This document shows, in pieces, positions 1-11,490 of a stretch of 64,000 nt of DNA. Numbering within the stretch: position 1 is the stretch's first letter; every line of letters starts with the position of its first letter. Source of the DNA: Triatoma infestans (lineage: Eukaryota; Arthropoda; Insecta; Hemiptera; Reduviidae); assembly GCA_011037195.1 (NCBI GenBank), contig JAAEAF010002492.1, positions 124,001 to 188,000 of the forward strand, written 5' to 3'. The notes under the pieces are model-generated. The model had not been told where the DNA came from and searched no databases. It saw only the letters and a program-made list of their open reading frames with translations. The position numbers were made by a program, and so were the translations under genes.

Positions 1-770
1 CCGCCCTTCCCCCAAAAGCCATTTTAAATGACTTTATCAGGAGAAATGTTTCAAATAAAAGTGGTAATTCTTTATATGTGTAGCTCACATGCCGAGCTTA
101 AAGAAAATTGTTGAAGCAGTTTTAAAGAAAATACCCGAAAACTAAAAATACATTTCAGTAAAAACGCACTTCCGGTCATCCAATTTTTTTCAAAGTCGGA
201 ATTTCAGAACACATTTAATTCTAATTATTATTATTTAGTTGACAGAATTGTATAGTGTACTGAAACAGCACTTCGGAAACCTAATTAGGAAAACCTAATC
301 CCATCCCTCCCCAAAAAGTGCCCTTAAATGAATTTTCCCAGAGAAATGTTTTAAACTAAAGTTGTAGATCTTTGTATGGGCAGTTGGTATAAAAAGATTG
401 AAGAAAATCGTCGGAGCCATTTTTGAGAAAATCGCAAGAAAGTGAAAAAACCATTCAATAAAGTGGTACTTCTGGATGGGATTTTGGAATTTTGTAAGAA
501 TTTTGACAGACCTTCTGTGGGATCCCATATGATACCTAAACGGAATATCAAGTTTGAACTTTCTATGATTTTTCGTTTTTGAGCGATGCTGTTCACATTC
601 ATTCACTCTCTCTCTCTCTCACACACACGCACACCCTTTTCTGAAAACCGCTTTTTTGGATTCAGGGGACCTCAAATGTGTATTTCCGGTGAAAATTTGA
701 CTCGATTACAATACTTCCTCTTGCTAGGTGTAAGAGAAAGCAAAAAGGTGTTGTGACTGAAGACAGCTAA
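1..770 (+). repeat. CGGAAGTG-family interspersed repeat, partial copy
   Basis: Copy of the commonest repeat in the window. It holds internal units of about 290-300 bp, each with a block like TTTTGAGAAAATCGC, a cGGAAGTG/cTTCCGG block and a TAGAATTGTATAGT block (about 165-175, 245-260, 415-435, 465-475). It ends near 710-735 with CGATTACAATACTTCCTCTTGC followed by AGAGAAAG. Open frames here are incidental. The left part is cut by the window edge. Confidence 0.7.
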
Positions 771-1329
771 TCACCAGAACATAATGTGCAAAATGTTTTT
801 GATATATTTATTAATAAAATTATATTACTTACATTTTTATTATTTAATGAATCTCGTCAAAACGTTGAAAAACAAAAAAAAATCCATTTCCGGATGGCCA
901 ATTTATTTTAAACTCAGTATTTGTAGCTACCATATTTAATAAACTTAAAAAGACATAAATGATTGAACATAGATTACATAAAAATTGCTTTTGTTGCTTT
1001 GCAGTTCACCAGAACCCCCCCCCCCCGACAATCAATTTTCCAGTCAAAAATATTTCAACTGAAGTGATATGTAGGCCTATATTTGTGGCCAATTTGAACC
1101 AAATATAAAGAAAATCTTTGATACCATTTTGGACAAAATTAGAGTGGAAAAAAGAAGAATAAAAACTGCAAACGGATTGCGCCTAACCATGAATTTTGAA
1201 TCTTCCTTCCAAAGGATTTCTTGGTGAATACTTTCAAGCCACATGGGGCTGGCTATCAAGACTACGCCACCGAGGCACCTATGGGTCTTTTGTGACACCC
1301 ACAAGTTAGACCTTTGTGACCCCCTCAAG

Positions 1330-1765
1330 TCCTGTCTCTTTTATTAAACCCAGGTTTGTTGAGATAGACTCTTGGGCGAAGCTAACAGGCGTCAGCTTCC
1401 CAAAGTGGAGAAATCTCAGCCACAAAATCCCTTCAGACTACACAGTACAATGCCGTCTTCTTCTTCCTGACATCTAGCGTGGGCATTAAGAGTACCATAG
1501 CAATCAGTATGGAAGCAGGACCTTATGGATTAATTCCTCCGTAATCCTGGGCAAATAGTTATTAATAAAATTTTCGCCTGCCTCTACTTGGGCATTTCGC
1601 AAGGTCGCAGCAAGATTTAGGTCCAATGAAGGTTCCAATAGAGCTCTCGCAGGCTATGCGATCTGCCTCCTCGTTGCCCTTATAACACAAATGCCCGGGT
1701 ACCAAAACTTGAAAAATCTTATTTTGGCTGCTAATTAAACTACATTTAGACGAGCGATTCACAGG
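1330..1765 (-). pseudogene. LINE RNase H / C-terminal fragment
   Basis: Minus-strand translation contains an RNase H C-terminal signature (VPGH, then GNEEADRIA, near 1640-1702), as seen in LINEs with an RNase H domain. Past several stops it ends with a LINE-like tail (GLIKETGL, near 1340-1360). Only the very end of a LINE ORF2 is left, and it has stops and frame breaks. It is unrelated to the inhibitor genes. Confidence 0.6.
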
Positions 1766-1861
1766 GAATCCCCATACAGGGCTTAAACAAATCACCCTCA
1801 ACCAACGCTTCACACTACTGGCCAGACTTCTTTGCAAACGCTCTAAACTAACACTTTTGAA

Positions 1862-2340
1862 CAAAATACAATGTAGGGTATTTAGGAGAGTTCTGGGCCT
1901 ATGGGCCAATGACTATGATACTTTTCTTGGCTGTGACCGAGAGCGCTTCCTTTACTTACATTGTACTGTACGTATGTATGTATGTATGTATGCATGTATG
2001 TATGTATGTATGAATGTACGTCCATCGTATTGGATGACATTTCTCGACATACATACATACATCATTTATTCATCATACATTGTATTGTATGAAAACCTGT
2101 ACTGTATGGAATGTCTTGAGATGTCATCCAGTATGAAGGGCATACATACATACATACATACATACATACATACATAAATACATACATACATACATAAATA
2201 CATACATACATACATAAATACATACATACATACAATACATATATACATACAATGTGAGTAAAGTTAGCGCTTTCGGTTACAGCCAAGAAAAGTATCATAG
2301 ACATTGGCCCAGAAGTGATCTAAATACCCTACTTACAATT
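1862..2340. repeat. Foldback with TATG/CATA microsatellite loop
   Basis: Arms near 1862-1970 and 2245-2340 are inverted copies: GGGCCAATGaCTATGATACT on the left matches the reverse complement of the right arm, as does CTTTTCTTGGCTGT. Between them lie a (TATG)n run at about 1974-2012 and (CATA)n runs at 2048-2065 and 2141-2240, themselves complementary. The transcript or single strand could form one long hairpin. No gene is supported in it. Confidence 0.7.
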
Positions 2341-2344
2341 TTAT

Positions 2345-2930
2345 ATCTCATCCTCCAATTTTATATCTGCTTGCTCCAATTTGGACATACTGATTGGAAG
2401 TGTACGGCACTACTAAGCGTTCCAATCCTAATGTTCCCCAACATTCCAAACTTTCAGTAAAAAAATCCTCCGTCGCAGCCGACATCTCCTTTACGTCTCG
2501 CGAAAATACCGATAGGTACCAAATTCCACTTCCGCCATCCTAATCCTCTTATTCATGACGTTCATGATACAGTTTGTCTTTATAAATGGATTTACTTGTA
2601 ATCCTCAATTATCTAGTCTGTAAATATTCAATAAACCTTCTTTTACTGCACTTTACGCATTTACAATGGATAAACATTCTTCAAACTAGGTATAATTATT
2701 CCTATAAGATGTTTGCTGTCCTCATTGTTTAAAATAGTTCATTTACACACGCATTCACTCGTACTCCATAAAAATCTGATCACAAAAGAATCGTATAATT
2801 CCGGTATTAGTAGAATTGCATAATTTCAAAATATGACGTGACGCTTCATTTTATTACACTTTTAGGAAAAAGTGAAATATTTTTGGTTTTACCTAAAATA
2901 AAATATTGTTTCTTTGTTAAATCTAAGAAA
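2345..2930. other. No gene recognised
   Basis: AT-rich sequence with no recognisable domain. On the minus strand it is the first part of the intron that follows signal exon E. Confidence 0.5.
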
Positions 2931-2938
2931 TCACTTAC

Positions 2939-2990
2939 CTGCAACGAGAGAAACGAGAAAAAATACTAAAAGTAATAAATTACAAGACAT
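2939..2990 (-). CDS. Pacifastin-like gene E, signal-peptide exon (partial gene)
   Basis: First coding exon of an inhibitor gene, read right to left. It codes MSCNLLLLVFFLVSLVA plus the first base (G) of a split codon, followed by a consensus donor G|GTAAGT at 2938-2933. The start is the only Met ahead of a typical secretory signal: short polar N-terminus, then a Leu/Val/Phe core. Exon D (15545-15593) is a clear paralogue, with similar coding and upstream sequence. The matching domain exon must lie below position 1, so the inhibitor domain is not seen here. A TATTAAAA box lies 65-75 bp upstream of the ATG and a CCAAT-type element further up. The product would be secreted. The exon is tiny; its donor, phase and paralogy are what support it. 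Confidence 0.75.
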
Positions 2991-3052
2991 ATCTTCCGAA
3001 ACAATTCAGCACAGAACAAAAAACTGTTACGTTTTCCTATTCTGCCAGTTAT

Positions 3053-3065
3053 GACTGTTTTAATA
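3053..3065 (-). promoter_or_regulatory. TATA-like box of gene E
   Basis: The minus strand reads TATTAAAACAGTC about 65-75 bp before the gene E ATG. The same motif with similar flanks (CTATTAAAACACTCATAATGGCA) sits at the corresponding place before gene D. Confidence 0.5.
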
Positions 3066-3126
3066 GATGTTTAATAAAATAATTTTTTTTATTATTTTTT
3101 TATAAACTTAATAACCGTAAACTATG

Positions 3127-3172
3127 AAGATGAATACATATTGTGTAATTCTAGCACTAAATAACCAATCAG
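3127..3172 (-). promoter_or_regulatory. Conserved upstream block with CCAAT-type element, gene E
   Basis: The plus strand reads GAATACATATTGTGTAATTC, then ACCAATCAG at 3164-3172. Gene D has GAATACATACTGTGTAATTC and ACCAATTAG at 15691-15729, gene C has ACCAATCAG at 35937-35945, and a further copy lies at 60280-60321. Conservation across paralogues suggests a shared promoter element. The factor is unknown. Confidence 0.5.
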
Positions 3173-3219
3173 TTTCTTGCGACAACCGTAGTTGATTATT
3201 GCATTCTTTTACTCACAGT

Positions 3220-3798
3220 AAGGAGGAAGTATTGCGATCGTGTCCAATTTTAGAAATCAAATTTTCAGCGGAAATACACGTTTTGAGGTCTCTGAAGTTT
3301 GAGGAACATTGGAATCACTGGAATTTTTAGGAATGTGTGTCCGTGGCCATTCGTCCGTGTGAACAAAATAGCTCAACAAATATCAGAGGCAGCTCAAACT
3401 TGGTATTCTGTTTCTACGGTTTAGTTACTATCACTGCGTCTGATACGAAGAATTGGATTTGGGCAAAATCCATCAATCGGAAGTGCCCCTTTGTGAATGG
3501 TTTTTTTTTTGGAATTTATGATTGAATCAACGATTTTCTTTAAACTCCGTCTACTTTCTGTATACACAAGTACCTATAACTTTTGAATACGTCCTGTCCG
3601 CAAGGGGCATCTGTTGCATGCAGTTACTTGGGGAGTAGCGAACCCACGGGTTACCACAGCTCAGTACTCTATGCACTTCGTCAGAACAGTACACAATACA
3701 CTTGAACTACTTACATCCTACACTTTAAAGACAAGGGCAAACACATTACACAAACCAGGGTCACTATCTCTAGTTAACTGGCGAAAGCCAAGGGAGAA
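3220..3798 (-). repeat. Partial CGGAAGTG-family repeat and unassigned flank
   Basis: Begins with the family's terminal sequence (GAAGTATTGCGATCGTGTCCAA, 3225-3250) and includes a CGGAAGTGCC block at 3479-3488. The rest, to 3798, shows no gene. Most of it (about 3300-3926) is missing from the second copy at 60.4 kb. Confidence 0.55.
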
Positions 3799-3980
3799 GG
3801 AAGGGATTAGCTCAGTGGTAGCACGCTGGACTAGTAACGCGGAGGTCGCGGGTTCGAATCCAGCATGCTGCCCTTAGATTTTTCTCTTCCTAGGAGCCTC
3901 TAAAACCCACTGACCGGTGATCGGCAGTGTTGTCTGCAGCTAGAGAACACTGCTTTGAGGCCGGCTGTCATTGGAGATCT
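3799..3980 (+). mobile_element. tRNA-derived SINE
   Basis: It has a tRNA-like head with A box TTAGCTCAGTGGT and B box GGTTCGAATCC (about 3806-3861). A body shared with the other copies follows: TTCTTCCTAGGAG-like, CCGGTGATsGGCAGTGTTGTCTG, AGAGAACAC, GGAGGCCGGC. RNA polymerase III SINEs carry such internal promoters. It is not a functional tRNA, because the head runs into the shared body. Confidence 0.75.
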
Positions 3981-4521
3981 TTCAGGTCGCAGTGCAATAA
4001 TCTACAATCTATTATACGTCCATGGGTGGATAACATCTGGTGTTCTATCCGTCATAGCATGCATGTTTCTTTTATTCCTGACTGGTTTCGGATTTTCATT
4101 CATCGTCACAGCAAATTTATCAAGTTCGTATAGAGAATTTACGTCAAAGCAATATTTCTGTCACAGAGTACAGTATTACACTTGTTGGCTTGTTGATTGT
4201 ACGTGCGGGAGGTTTAACGTTATAACCAACCAACAAGGACCGTCCGAGCGCAGCATTTAGTATTACTGCATCCTTCTCGAGGTGACCCTGTTTGTTACAA
4301 ACTCGGCGGATCTAGGCCTGGACGTCGATAAAAGTCCCCGGCGGAATAGGTGTACCCGTCGGTCAACCGAGACGGTGTCCTTGGGAGCAGCCTCGGAGAT
4401 GCACCTCCCCCCAAAACAGGGTGTTATGCGTACCGTGCCCATGGAGGTTTGCAGCCGGGGGGTAATACAGGCTGTATCATAAAGGTGCCTCTCTGAAACC
4501 GGGCAAATCAGGGAGTAATAA

Positions 4522-5784
4522 ATGGCCTTGCTATGTCATGCGGGGCTCTGGTCAAGAGTCGACTCAAGAATTCCCCAGCTACTCGTGGAATCAGCCATGG
4601 AAGAATTCAAGAATACCGAAGAATGGAAGAAGGAAGACAGGAAAAAGAAGAAAAGGAAGAACGGGCGGGCAGGCACCGCCGTACCACCAACTGCAGTCCA
4701 GGACACAAAGGAGCTCGCTCCTAGTGAGATGGATGAGCGGGTGGTACCTAGTACAAGTGGGATGAGCACTGCTCATCAAGTTGTGCATGCACAAATGGAG
4801 AAGCGGGCAGTAACCGCTGTTGTGCATGCTGAGCATCGGACCCCTCAGGAGCAAGCTCCCAGGGGTAATGAAGGAACTGCTGGGCCTGGACCAGTCCAGA
4901 TGGGTAAGAAGGACGAGAAAGGGAGCAAGAAGGCTCCAACTCATCCTCCTGGTGCAGGTAGGATGGCGGAGGCACCAGGAAGGAAAAAGCGCCTCAGGGG
5001 GAAGAGGAGGACACTGCCACTGCCGCCCCCGGGACAACCTGGAGCGATGGACGATCCCCTGAGGAGAGGTCTTAGTGGGGCAGGAGTCAGATAGTATCTC
5101 CGCGCGCTTTCTGAGGGCATGAACCCTCAGGAGGCGAGGGCGGAGGCAGAAACGCATAGGGCACATGAGGGGGACAGTAGCCCACCTCAGCTTGCGCAAG
5201 GTAAGCGGGAAAGGTATACCACACCTCCCGAGAAAAAAGATATCAAGAGATGGAAGGTGGCATCCTCTGATCCGGTCGATCTTGCCGGGCCCTTCTCGGC
5301 TGGGCGCCCTATCCATCGCCAGTCTGGCCCCAGCTATGTGGGTGTGACGCCGAGAGGTTTTCCGGAGAGGGTGCTCAATGCTGAAGAGCTGTCAGCACTA
5401 GAAGAGGCCTTAGTAGAGGAAATATCCCTCGGGTGGGAGCATAAGCTCAGTTCGTCCAGGCATGTTATGGCTGGAATGTACAAATCAGCAGATGCGCAAA
5501 AGGCATCGACTTTGAGCACCTGGACGGGGGAGGAGCTGGTGGCGTGCTCGGGAGAAGACATCCCGAGAATGCACAACATCACGACGTTCTTCCCGCATAG
5601 TGCAGGAAAGGGCATTGAGAAGATCTTAGCTATAGTCAGTGCCCAGAATGAAGGACTGAACACAAAGGTGTGGAAGGTCCTTGGATGCAAGGAGGAGAAT
5701 TCGGGCCTCGTGGTGACCTCCGGTATCGACAGTCAATCGTACGAGGTACTGAAGAGGGAGGGGTACCAGATCCGGTTTTGGTAA
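4522..5784 (+). pseudogene. LINE ORF1 (gag-like protein), frame-broken
   Basis: Reads from Met 4522 to a stop near 5092, then continues in another frame at 5119-5784. The first part is highly charged (Lys/Glu/Arg-rich around residues 27-50) with Pro-rich stretches, typical of the RNA-binding ORF1 protein of such LINEs. The second part reads as a more globular domain. No zinc knuckles are evident. Function is inferred from position before the endonuclease-RT ORF. Confidence 0.6.
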
Positions 5785-6021
5785 ACTCCCCGTTAGAGGA
5801 CTCAGGAAGTCTGAGGATGAGGCGGGCATGAAAGAGCATCAAGCTCCTTCGCCCTCCACCCTAGAAGAAGCGACACCGCGGGAGGACTGTCCCCCGGAAA
5901 AGGCCCAACGAAGGGAAAGCCTGGGAGATGTGGATCTCTCGTCTCTCAGGGTGAGCCTTTCGAAAGAGGCGGAGGAGCAGATGCTCCTGGAAAAGGAGGG
6001 GGATTCTCCCCTCACCCCTCC

Positions 6022-9000
6022 ATGAACAGTCATGCCTTGGGACCAAGCACTGTGGTAGCCCAGGTGAACTTGCACCATGCCAAGGGGGCATCTGCCACCA
6101 TAGCAAGGTTGTTCACTAAGTGGCTACTAGGACTGGTGCTGATTCAAGAACCCTGGAGAGTCGGGGGACAGATCTGCGGGCTGTCAGGTAAGAATGGCAA
6201 GGTAATTTTGGATGCAAAAAGTGATAAACCTAGGGCCTGCATCCTAATCAGGAATAATATTAATTATACTTGTCTTTCAGAATTTACGACGCGGGACTTA
6301 ATGCCTATCCTGGCCCACTTGAGATATGGAGGCAATCACCGCGCCGTTGTAGTAGCATCCAGCTACTTCGCTGGGGACAGGGCTGGTGTACCGCCAGCGG
6401 AGGTGCAGGAACTGGTGGCGTACTGTCAAGAGCGGAAGCTGCCACTCCTCATCGCATGTGATGCTAACGCCCACAACAGAGTATGGGGCAGCAGGAATGA
6501 CAAAAGGAGAGGTGAGTACCTCTTAGAATTTATCCTTCAATATAATCTAGATATTTTCAATGTGGGGGCATCGCCTACCTTTGTGACTAGAGTTAGGAGG
6601 GAAGTTCTTGATCTTACGATAGGTATTCAGAGTATCGGGCAATTCGTTCGGAACTGGAAGGTCTCGAACGAGCCCTCCCTTTCAGACCATAGGATTATTA
6701 TGTTTGATCTAGAGGGGCTCAGTGACGGGGAGACTGTTTGGAGGAACACCAGACGAACAAATTGGGATGAATTTAAAACCAATTTAGGTTGTGCTCTTGG
6801 TGGCCTATAGGGGCTGTGAAGGCTCCAAAGTGCCGGCTGGATCTGGAGCATTATTTGGACGAGGTTAATGGGGCAATTATAGGCGCCTTCGAGGATAGCT
6901 GCCCCACTAGCAGGTTACATTGTAGTAGAGATGTCCCCTGGTGGAGCAAGAAGTTGGCAAGGCTGAGGTCTCGAGTGCGGAGGCTCTATAATAGGGCAAG
7001 ACGCACGGGAGACTGGCAAAGCTACACCATGGAGCTGACTACCTTCAACAAAGAAATAAGGAAAGCAAAGAGAAGTAGCTTCAGGAAATTTTGGGGTGAC
7101 ATTAACTCCCTGCTGGCGGCGGCCAGATTGCATAAAGCAGTGGCTAAGCATGGCATGGGAGCTCATATGTCACTTAGGAAACCTGATGGCAGTTATACGC
7201 AGGATGGAGAGCAGAGGGCCCAACTCCTGCTAGATACTCACTTCCCGGGGAGATTACCGTAGGAGGATGTATTGGAAGCAATGAAACAGGGCAGGCCCGG
7301 TAGGGTGGATTGGAAAATGGCCAAAACCATCTGTACACCTTCGAGGCTGGAATGGGCAATTGGCTCGTTTCTGCCCTATAAGTCACCAGGGGTGGATGGG
7401 GTCTTTCCCGCCCTTCTGCAGAGGGGCATAGTGGAGATCCTACCACACCTGGTTCGGATAACTAGAAGTAGTTTGGCACTCGGGTATATACCGAGGCCAT
7501 GGAGGAGGGCAAGGGTGGTGTTCATCCCGAAAGCCAATCCTGCCCAAATCCTTCAGGCCTATCTGCCTTACGTCCTTTCTTCTTAAGGGAATGGAAAAGG
7601 CCTTGGATAATTATATAAGAACAGAGATTCTGGAGAGGGTGCCTTTGCACACGCGACAGCATGCATACCGAGCGGGAAGATCAACGGACACCGCTCTGTA
7701 TGAGCTGACGAGTGCCATCCAGGAATCTCTAGATGTCAAGGAAACGGCCATTTGTGTCTTTCTTGACATAGAGGGCGCTTTTGACAACACTTCCCATGAG
7801 GCCGTCAGTAAGGCCCTAATTAAAAGGGGGGTAGACGGCACCACGGCGAGGTGGGTGAATGAGATCTTGTCCACACGAACAGTGGAGACATAGTGGGACC
7901 ACAAACCATTAGAGTCAGTACGACTAGAGGTTGTCCCCAAGGGGAGGTTTTGTCACCCCTCATATGGAGTCTGGTAGTAGATGAACTCCTTTGCAAATTG
8001 GCGGATCTCGACATCTCCTGTCAGGGGTATGCCGACGATATTGTCATAATTGCTGGAGGCAAGTTCGAAGAAACCTTATGTGAAATATTACAAAGGGGTC
8101 TAGACATCACTAACAGATGGTGCCTTTCTGTGGGGTTGGGAATTAACCCAACGAAAAGCACGGTAGTTCTTTTTACAAGGCGCAGGACTCTTCCAAATCT
8201 GAAAAGCATCCAGTTAGCTGGAGTTGACTTAGAGTGGAAGAAGGAAGTTAAATATCTTGGAGTAACTCTGGATAGTAATCTCCAATGGAATAGGCATGTT
8301 GAATTAACTGCCAGTAAGGCTTCTCGCGCTCTCATGGTGTGTAGGAGGGTGGCGGGCAAGTCCTGGGGATGCCCTCCTCGCATTCTTATTTGGATGTACA
8401 CATGATGGTGAGACCCATCATCACCTATGGCGCAGTAGCGTGGTATAGCAGAACAAAGGTTGAGAAGGTCAAGAAGACTCTTGACAAAGTACAGCGCCTT
8501 GCGTGCTTATGCACGACGGGAGCAATGAGGACGTTTTCCATAGCCGGGATTGAGGTTATTCTCTATCTCACACCGCTCCACTTAGTGGTGGAAAGGGTGG
8601 CGAAGAGAGCCCTCCTCAGAATCTCTAGGGAGGACTTGGGCTAAGCTGTAGGAACGAATGCTTCCTTCTGTTGGCTCCCTCCCCTGGGACTTTCCAAGAG
8701 ATAGTATGACCAAGAAATATAGCTTCGTTAGAAATTTTTCTACGAATCTAAGTACGAAAAGGGCGTGGAGCGAAGGATCCGCCCTGGATGTATTAGCAAG
8801 CATGCCACCAAGTGGTATACAGATGGGTCTAAGACCCTCGAAGTAACCGGGGCAGGAGTGTTTGGGCCTAAAACCAAACACTCAGAACCCATGGGTAGGT
8901 TTCCTAACATCTTCCAGGCGGAAATTTACGCTATTGGAAGGTGTGTTCAGTTGAACCTTGATCGAGGATATCGGAATCAGGAGATAGTTATCCTATCCGA

Positions 9001-9637
9001 CAGTCAGGCGGCCATTAAAGCACTGAGCTCTTATGTAATCAGTTCTAAAATGGTATGGGAAAGCCTAGGCAAGCTTAACCTAGGCAGAAGTAATAAGGTT
9101 ACCCTACATTGGGTGCCGGGACATGTCGGCGTGGAGAGTAATGAGGTAGCCGACACCCTGGCAAAAGAAGGCGCTGTATCTCCTCTTATTAGGCCAGAGT
9201 CCTTTTGTGGAGTCAGTGACCAAGTATGTCTAGAAGAAATCAAGAAGGAGGAGGTGGTTGAAAGAGCTCGTCTCTGGAACACCATCCCGGGACTGAGGCA
9301 GGCCAAGGTCTGTCTGGGTGGTTATAACTAGAAAAGGTCGAAAGCCTTCATCAGTCTGACTAAGAGTAGGATCCGTATTCTTACACGATTCCTTACGGGG
9401 CATTGCAGACTCAGGGGGCACCTGAGGAAGCTTGGCCTAGAAGATGATGGAGCATGCAAATTCTGTGGAGAAATGGAGGAAACTCCGATACTTCTCCTCA
9501 TGGACTGTGATGCCGTCATTCAAAGAAGATTCAGTAGTCTGGGTTGTTACCAGATAGGGGAGGAAGAAATACCCACCCTAGAACCTTCCAGGATCCTGGG
9601 ATTCCTCAGGGAGCTAAACCTGGAGAGGGTGCTATAG
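6022..9637 (+). pseudogene. LINE ORF2: endonuclease, reverse transcriptase, RNase H (degraded)
   Basis: The APE-type endonuclease is at 6022-6760: QEPW near 6147, DANAHN near 6460 and SDHR near 6680. The RT lies at about 7270-8640: FLDIEGAFDN near 7760, GCPQGEVLSPLIW near 7930, YADDIVI near 8030 and KYLGVTLDS near 8250. RNase H is at about 8770-9180: YTDGSK, LSDSQAA and WVPGHVGVESNEVADTLA. A C-terminal CxxC region follows near 9455, with the usual His absent. Frame changes near 6810, 7262, 7586, 7893, 8405, 8644 and 9331 break it. A complete protein of this kind copies its RNA at a nicked target. Confidence 0.9.
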
Positions 9638-9727
9638 ATGAGCTAGCTTATCTTGGTCACCAGAGGGGGGTACAATAGATCAAACATAAAATGGTCGCGG
9701 TACAGAACCCTCAAAAAAAAAAAAAAG

Positions 9728-10300
9728 ACCAACAAGTGTAGTATTGTAACAGAAACATTACTTGGAACTACAGGAACTTGATAAATTTACTCTGATGGAT
9801 GAAAATCTGAAACCAGTTAGGAATAAAAGAAATATGCATGTAACAACGGATAAAATAACAGAACCACATAAAAGTTTTTTCTTTTAATTTTTTGGAATTT
9901 TCTGGAACATTCCAAGTTTGGAGATTATATTCCAAGTTTGGAGATTACCTTCAAACTTGGAAGGATCACTGCAAAACGTTTATTTGAAATATTTTTCAGA
10001 AAAAATTTATTTTTGATGGGTTTTGCCAGTTACGTTTAAATTTGAACTGCATTAGTTTAGTTGGCTATTGTCAGAGGGCGGTCCACACAGTCAGCTGAGA
10101 TGTACAGGAGTAACACTTACCACCATTACCAGCTCATTTAAATATTGTGTAACGGTGAATTTTAAAGACAATTTTGTGAATTATATTATATTAATTGGTT
10201 TAAGAGAAAGTCAGTTTGATTCGGCAACTCGTTTTTTTTTTTCATTAGCAAGCGGAAGTAAAAGTAATCAAGCAATTTCATTTCCACGTTTAATATGTTA
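9728..10300. other. Duplicated non-coding flank
   Basis: No gene seen. The sequence closely matches 60811-61378 in the second segment copy (for example GTTAGGAATAAAAGAAATATG). A small internal direct repeat, ATTCCAAGTTTGGAGATTA at about 9909-9947, is present once in the second copy. Confidence 0.6.
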
Positions 10301-10302
10301 TA

Positions 10303-10308
10303 TTTATT
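10303..10308 (-). terminator. Poly(A) signal for terminal exon D2
   Basis: AATAAA on the minus strand, about 35 bp after the D2 stop. The same hexamer is conserved after exon F at 61380-61385. Confidence 0.5.
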
Positions 10309-10341
10309 TAATAATAATTTCAAGAACTATCTCTACATCCA

Positions 10342-10490
10342 TCAAAAATTAAATTCTGCGGGAGCCAGGTTTTTCTCTGGATGTGGGCAGGCCAAGATGG
10401 TGCAAGGTCCCAACACTCCTTGTTCTGTACAAACGCACTTGTTACATCCATCTCCGGCAGGTAGCCATGTTCCAGATGCGCAGCGTTTTA
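10342..10490 (-). CDS. Pacifastin domain, terminal exon D2
   Basis: Acceptor TTTACAG, then two bases completing a split codon, then one pacifastin domain and a stop. The six cysteines follow the family pattern C-x11-C-N-x-C-x-C-x8-C-T-x3-C: it starts RCASGTW, contains DGCNKCVC and ends CTILAC. By family knowledge the P1-P1' pair is Ile-Leu, which suggests targets other than trypsin. Joined in frame to signal exon D (15545-15593) it gives a 65-residue secreted protein. D1 (13273-13484) lies between, so D2 would be an alternative terminal exon or the remainder of a separate gene. Exon F (61419-61567) is its close duplicate, with a handful of residue changes and no frame damage. Confidence 0.85.
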
Positions 10491-10780
10491 CTGTAAATTA
10501 AATTTAAAACAAATTTATTTTCACTCAATGTAAATGATTGTTTATTTCACTTCTTTATTGATTACCATGATCTTTTTAGTTTCTTATACAAATTTGTACA
10601 ATACGGATTTGTGAATATTATATTGGATGTTCAATATATAATTAAAATGGACCGAGGAGGTGCTATAAGATTGAAATACATTGACTGGACACTGTGTATA
10701 TCGATCAAATAAGGTACTGCAAGGACCTTTACACTGGTAAACTAGCCAACGGACTGAACTAACAGTGTATGTATGTGAAC
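10491..10780. other. Duplicated non-coding flank
   Basis: Matches 61568-61717 and 62444-62570 in the second copy, which is interrupted by a solo LTR. No gene is seen. Confidence 0.6.
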
Positions 10781-11490
10781 AGCACAGCTCAAAAATGAAA
10801 AATCATAGAAAGTTCAAACTTGATATTCCGTTTAGGTATTACCATGGGATCCGACAGTGGGTCATCTGTCAAAATGCTTAAACCAAAAGTACCACTTTAC
10901 TGAATGTTTCTTTCACTTTTTCGCGATTTACTCAAAAATGGCTACGACGATTTTCTTCAAACTTCCGATACCTACAACATATACAAATATCTACAACTTA
11001 TATGTATAACATTTCTCTTGGAAAATTCATTTAAGGGCTTTTTTGGGGAAGTATTATTTCAGTTTACTATACAATTCTGTCATCTAAATAATGTAAATTA
11101 GAATTAAATATGAAATTAAAGTTTGAAAAAATCGCATAACGGGAAGTGCGTTTACTTTACCACTTTACTAAATGATTTTTTCACTTTTTCGCGATTTTCT
11201 CAAAAATAGTTCCGTCGATTTTCTGGGAACTTCTTATATAAACTAAACATACAAAGATCTACGACCTTTATTTAAAACACTTCCCTGGGAAAATTCATTT
11301 AACTTTTAGGGAAGGGGTTATGTTTTTCTCTAAAATGCTATTATAGTTGATTATGCAATTCTGTCATCCAAACTAAATTGATTAGAAATAAATAGATTGC
11401 CAAAATTTCGAGTTTCAAGAAAATTAGTAAACCGGAAGTGCCCTCTTTCTGAACAGTTTTTTCAGTTTTCGACGAGTTATACACCAGATT
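10780..11490 (-). repeat. CGGAAGTG-family repeat copy
   Basis: Successive CTTTTTCGCGATTTwCTC blocks near 10915 and 11180 and CGGAAGTGC blocks near 11140 and 11437 give a period near 255-295 bp. The paralogous copy is at 62790-63505. Confidence 0.7.

Larger units (their letters stand above)
4238..9727 (+). mobile_element. Non-LTR retrotransposon (RNase H-bearing R1/I-like LINE), near full length
   Basis: A 5.5 kb LINE that is GC-richer than its surroundings. Order: 5' UTR, gag-like ORF1, endonuclease-RT-RNase H ORF2, short 3' UTR and poly(A) at 9712-9726. It is flanked by ACCAACAAG at 4229-4237 and 9728-9736. The paralogous segment at 60.8 kb holds a single, unoccupied GACCAACAAG and otherwise matches both flanks, which fixes the insertion point. 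Stops and frameshifts make this copy inactive. Confidence 0.9.

Noticed and set aside
295..606. Overlapping minus-strand frames of 103 and 83 residues
   Set aside because: They fall inside the CGGAAGTG repeat and do not keep frame between copies.
2062..2304. Tyr/Met/Cys-rich minus-strand frames
   Set aside because: They are translations of the CATA microsatellite.
4591..5316. 241-residue minus-strand open frame
   Set aside because: It is the antisense shadow of the GC-rich LINE ORF1.
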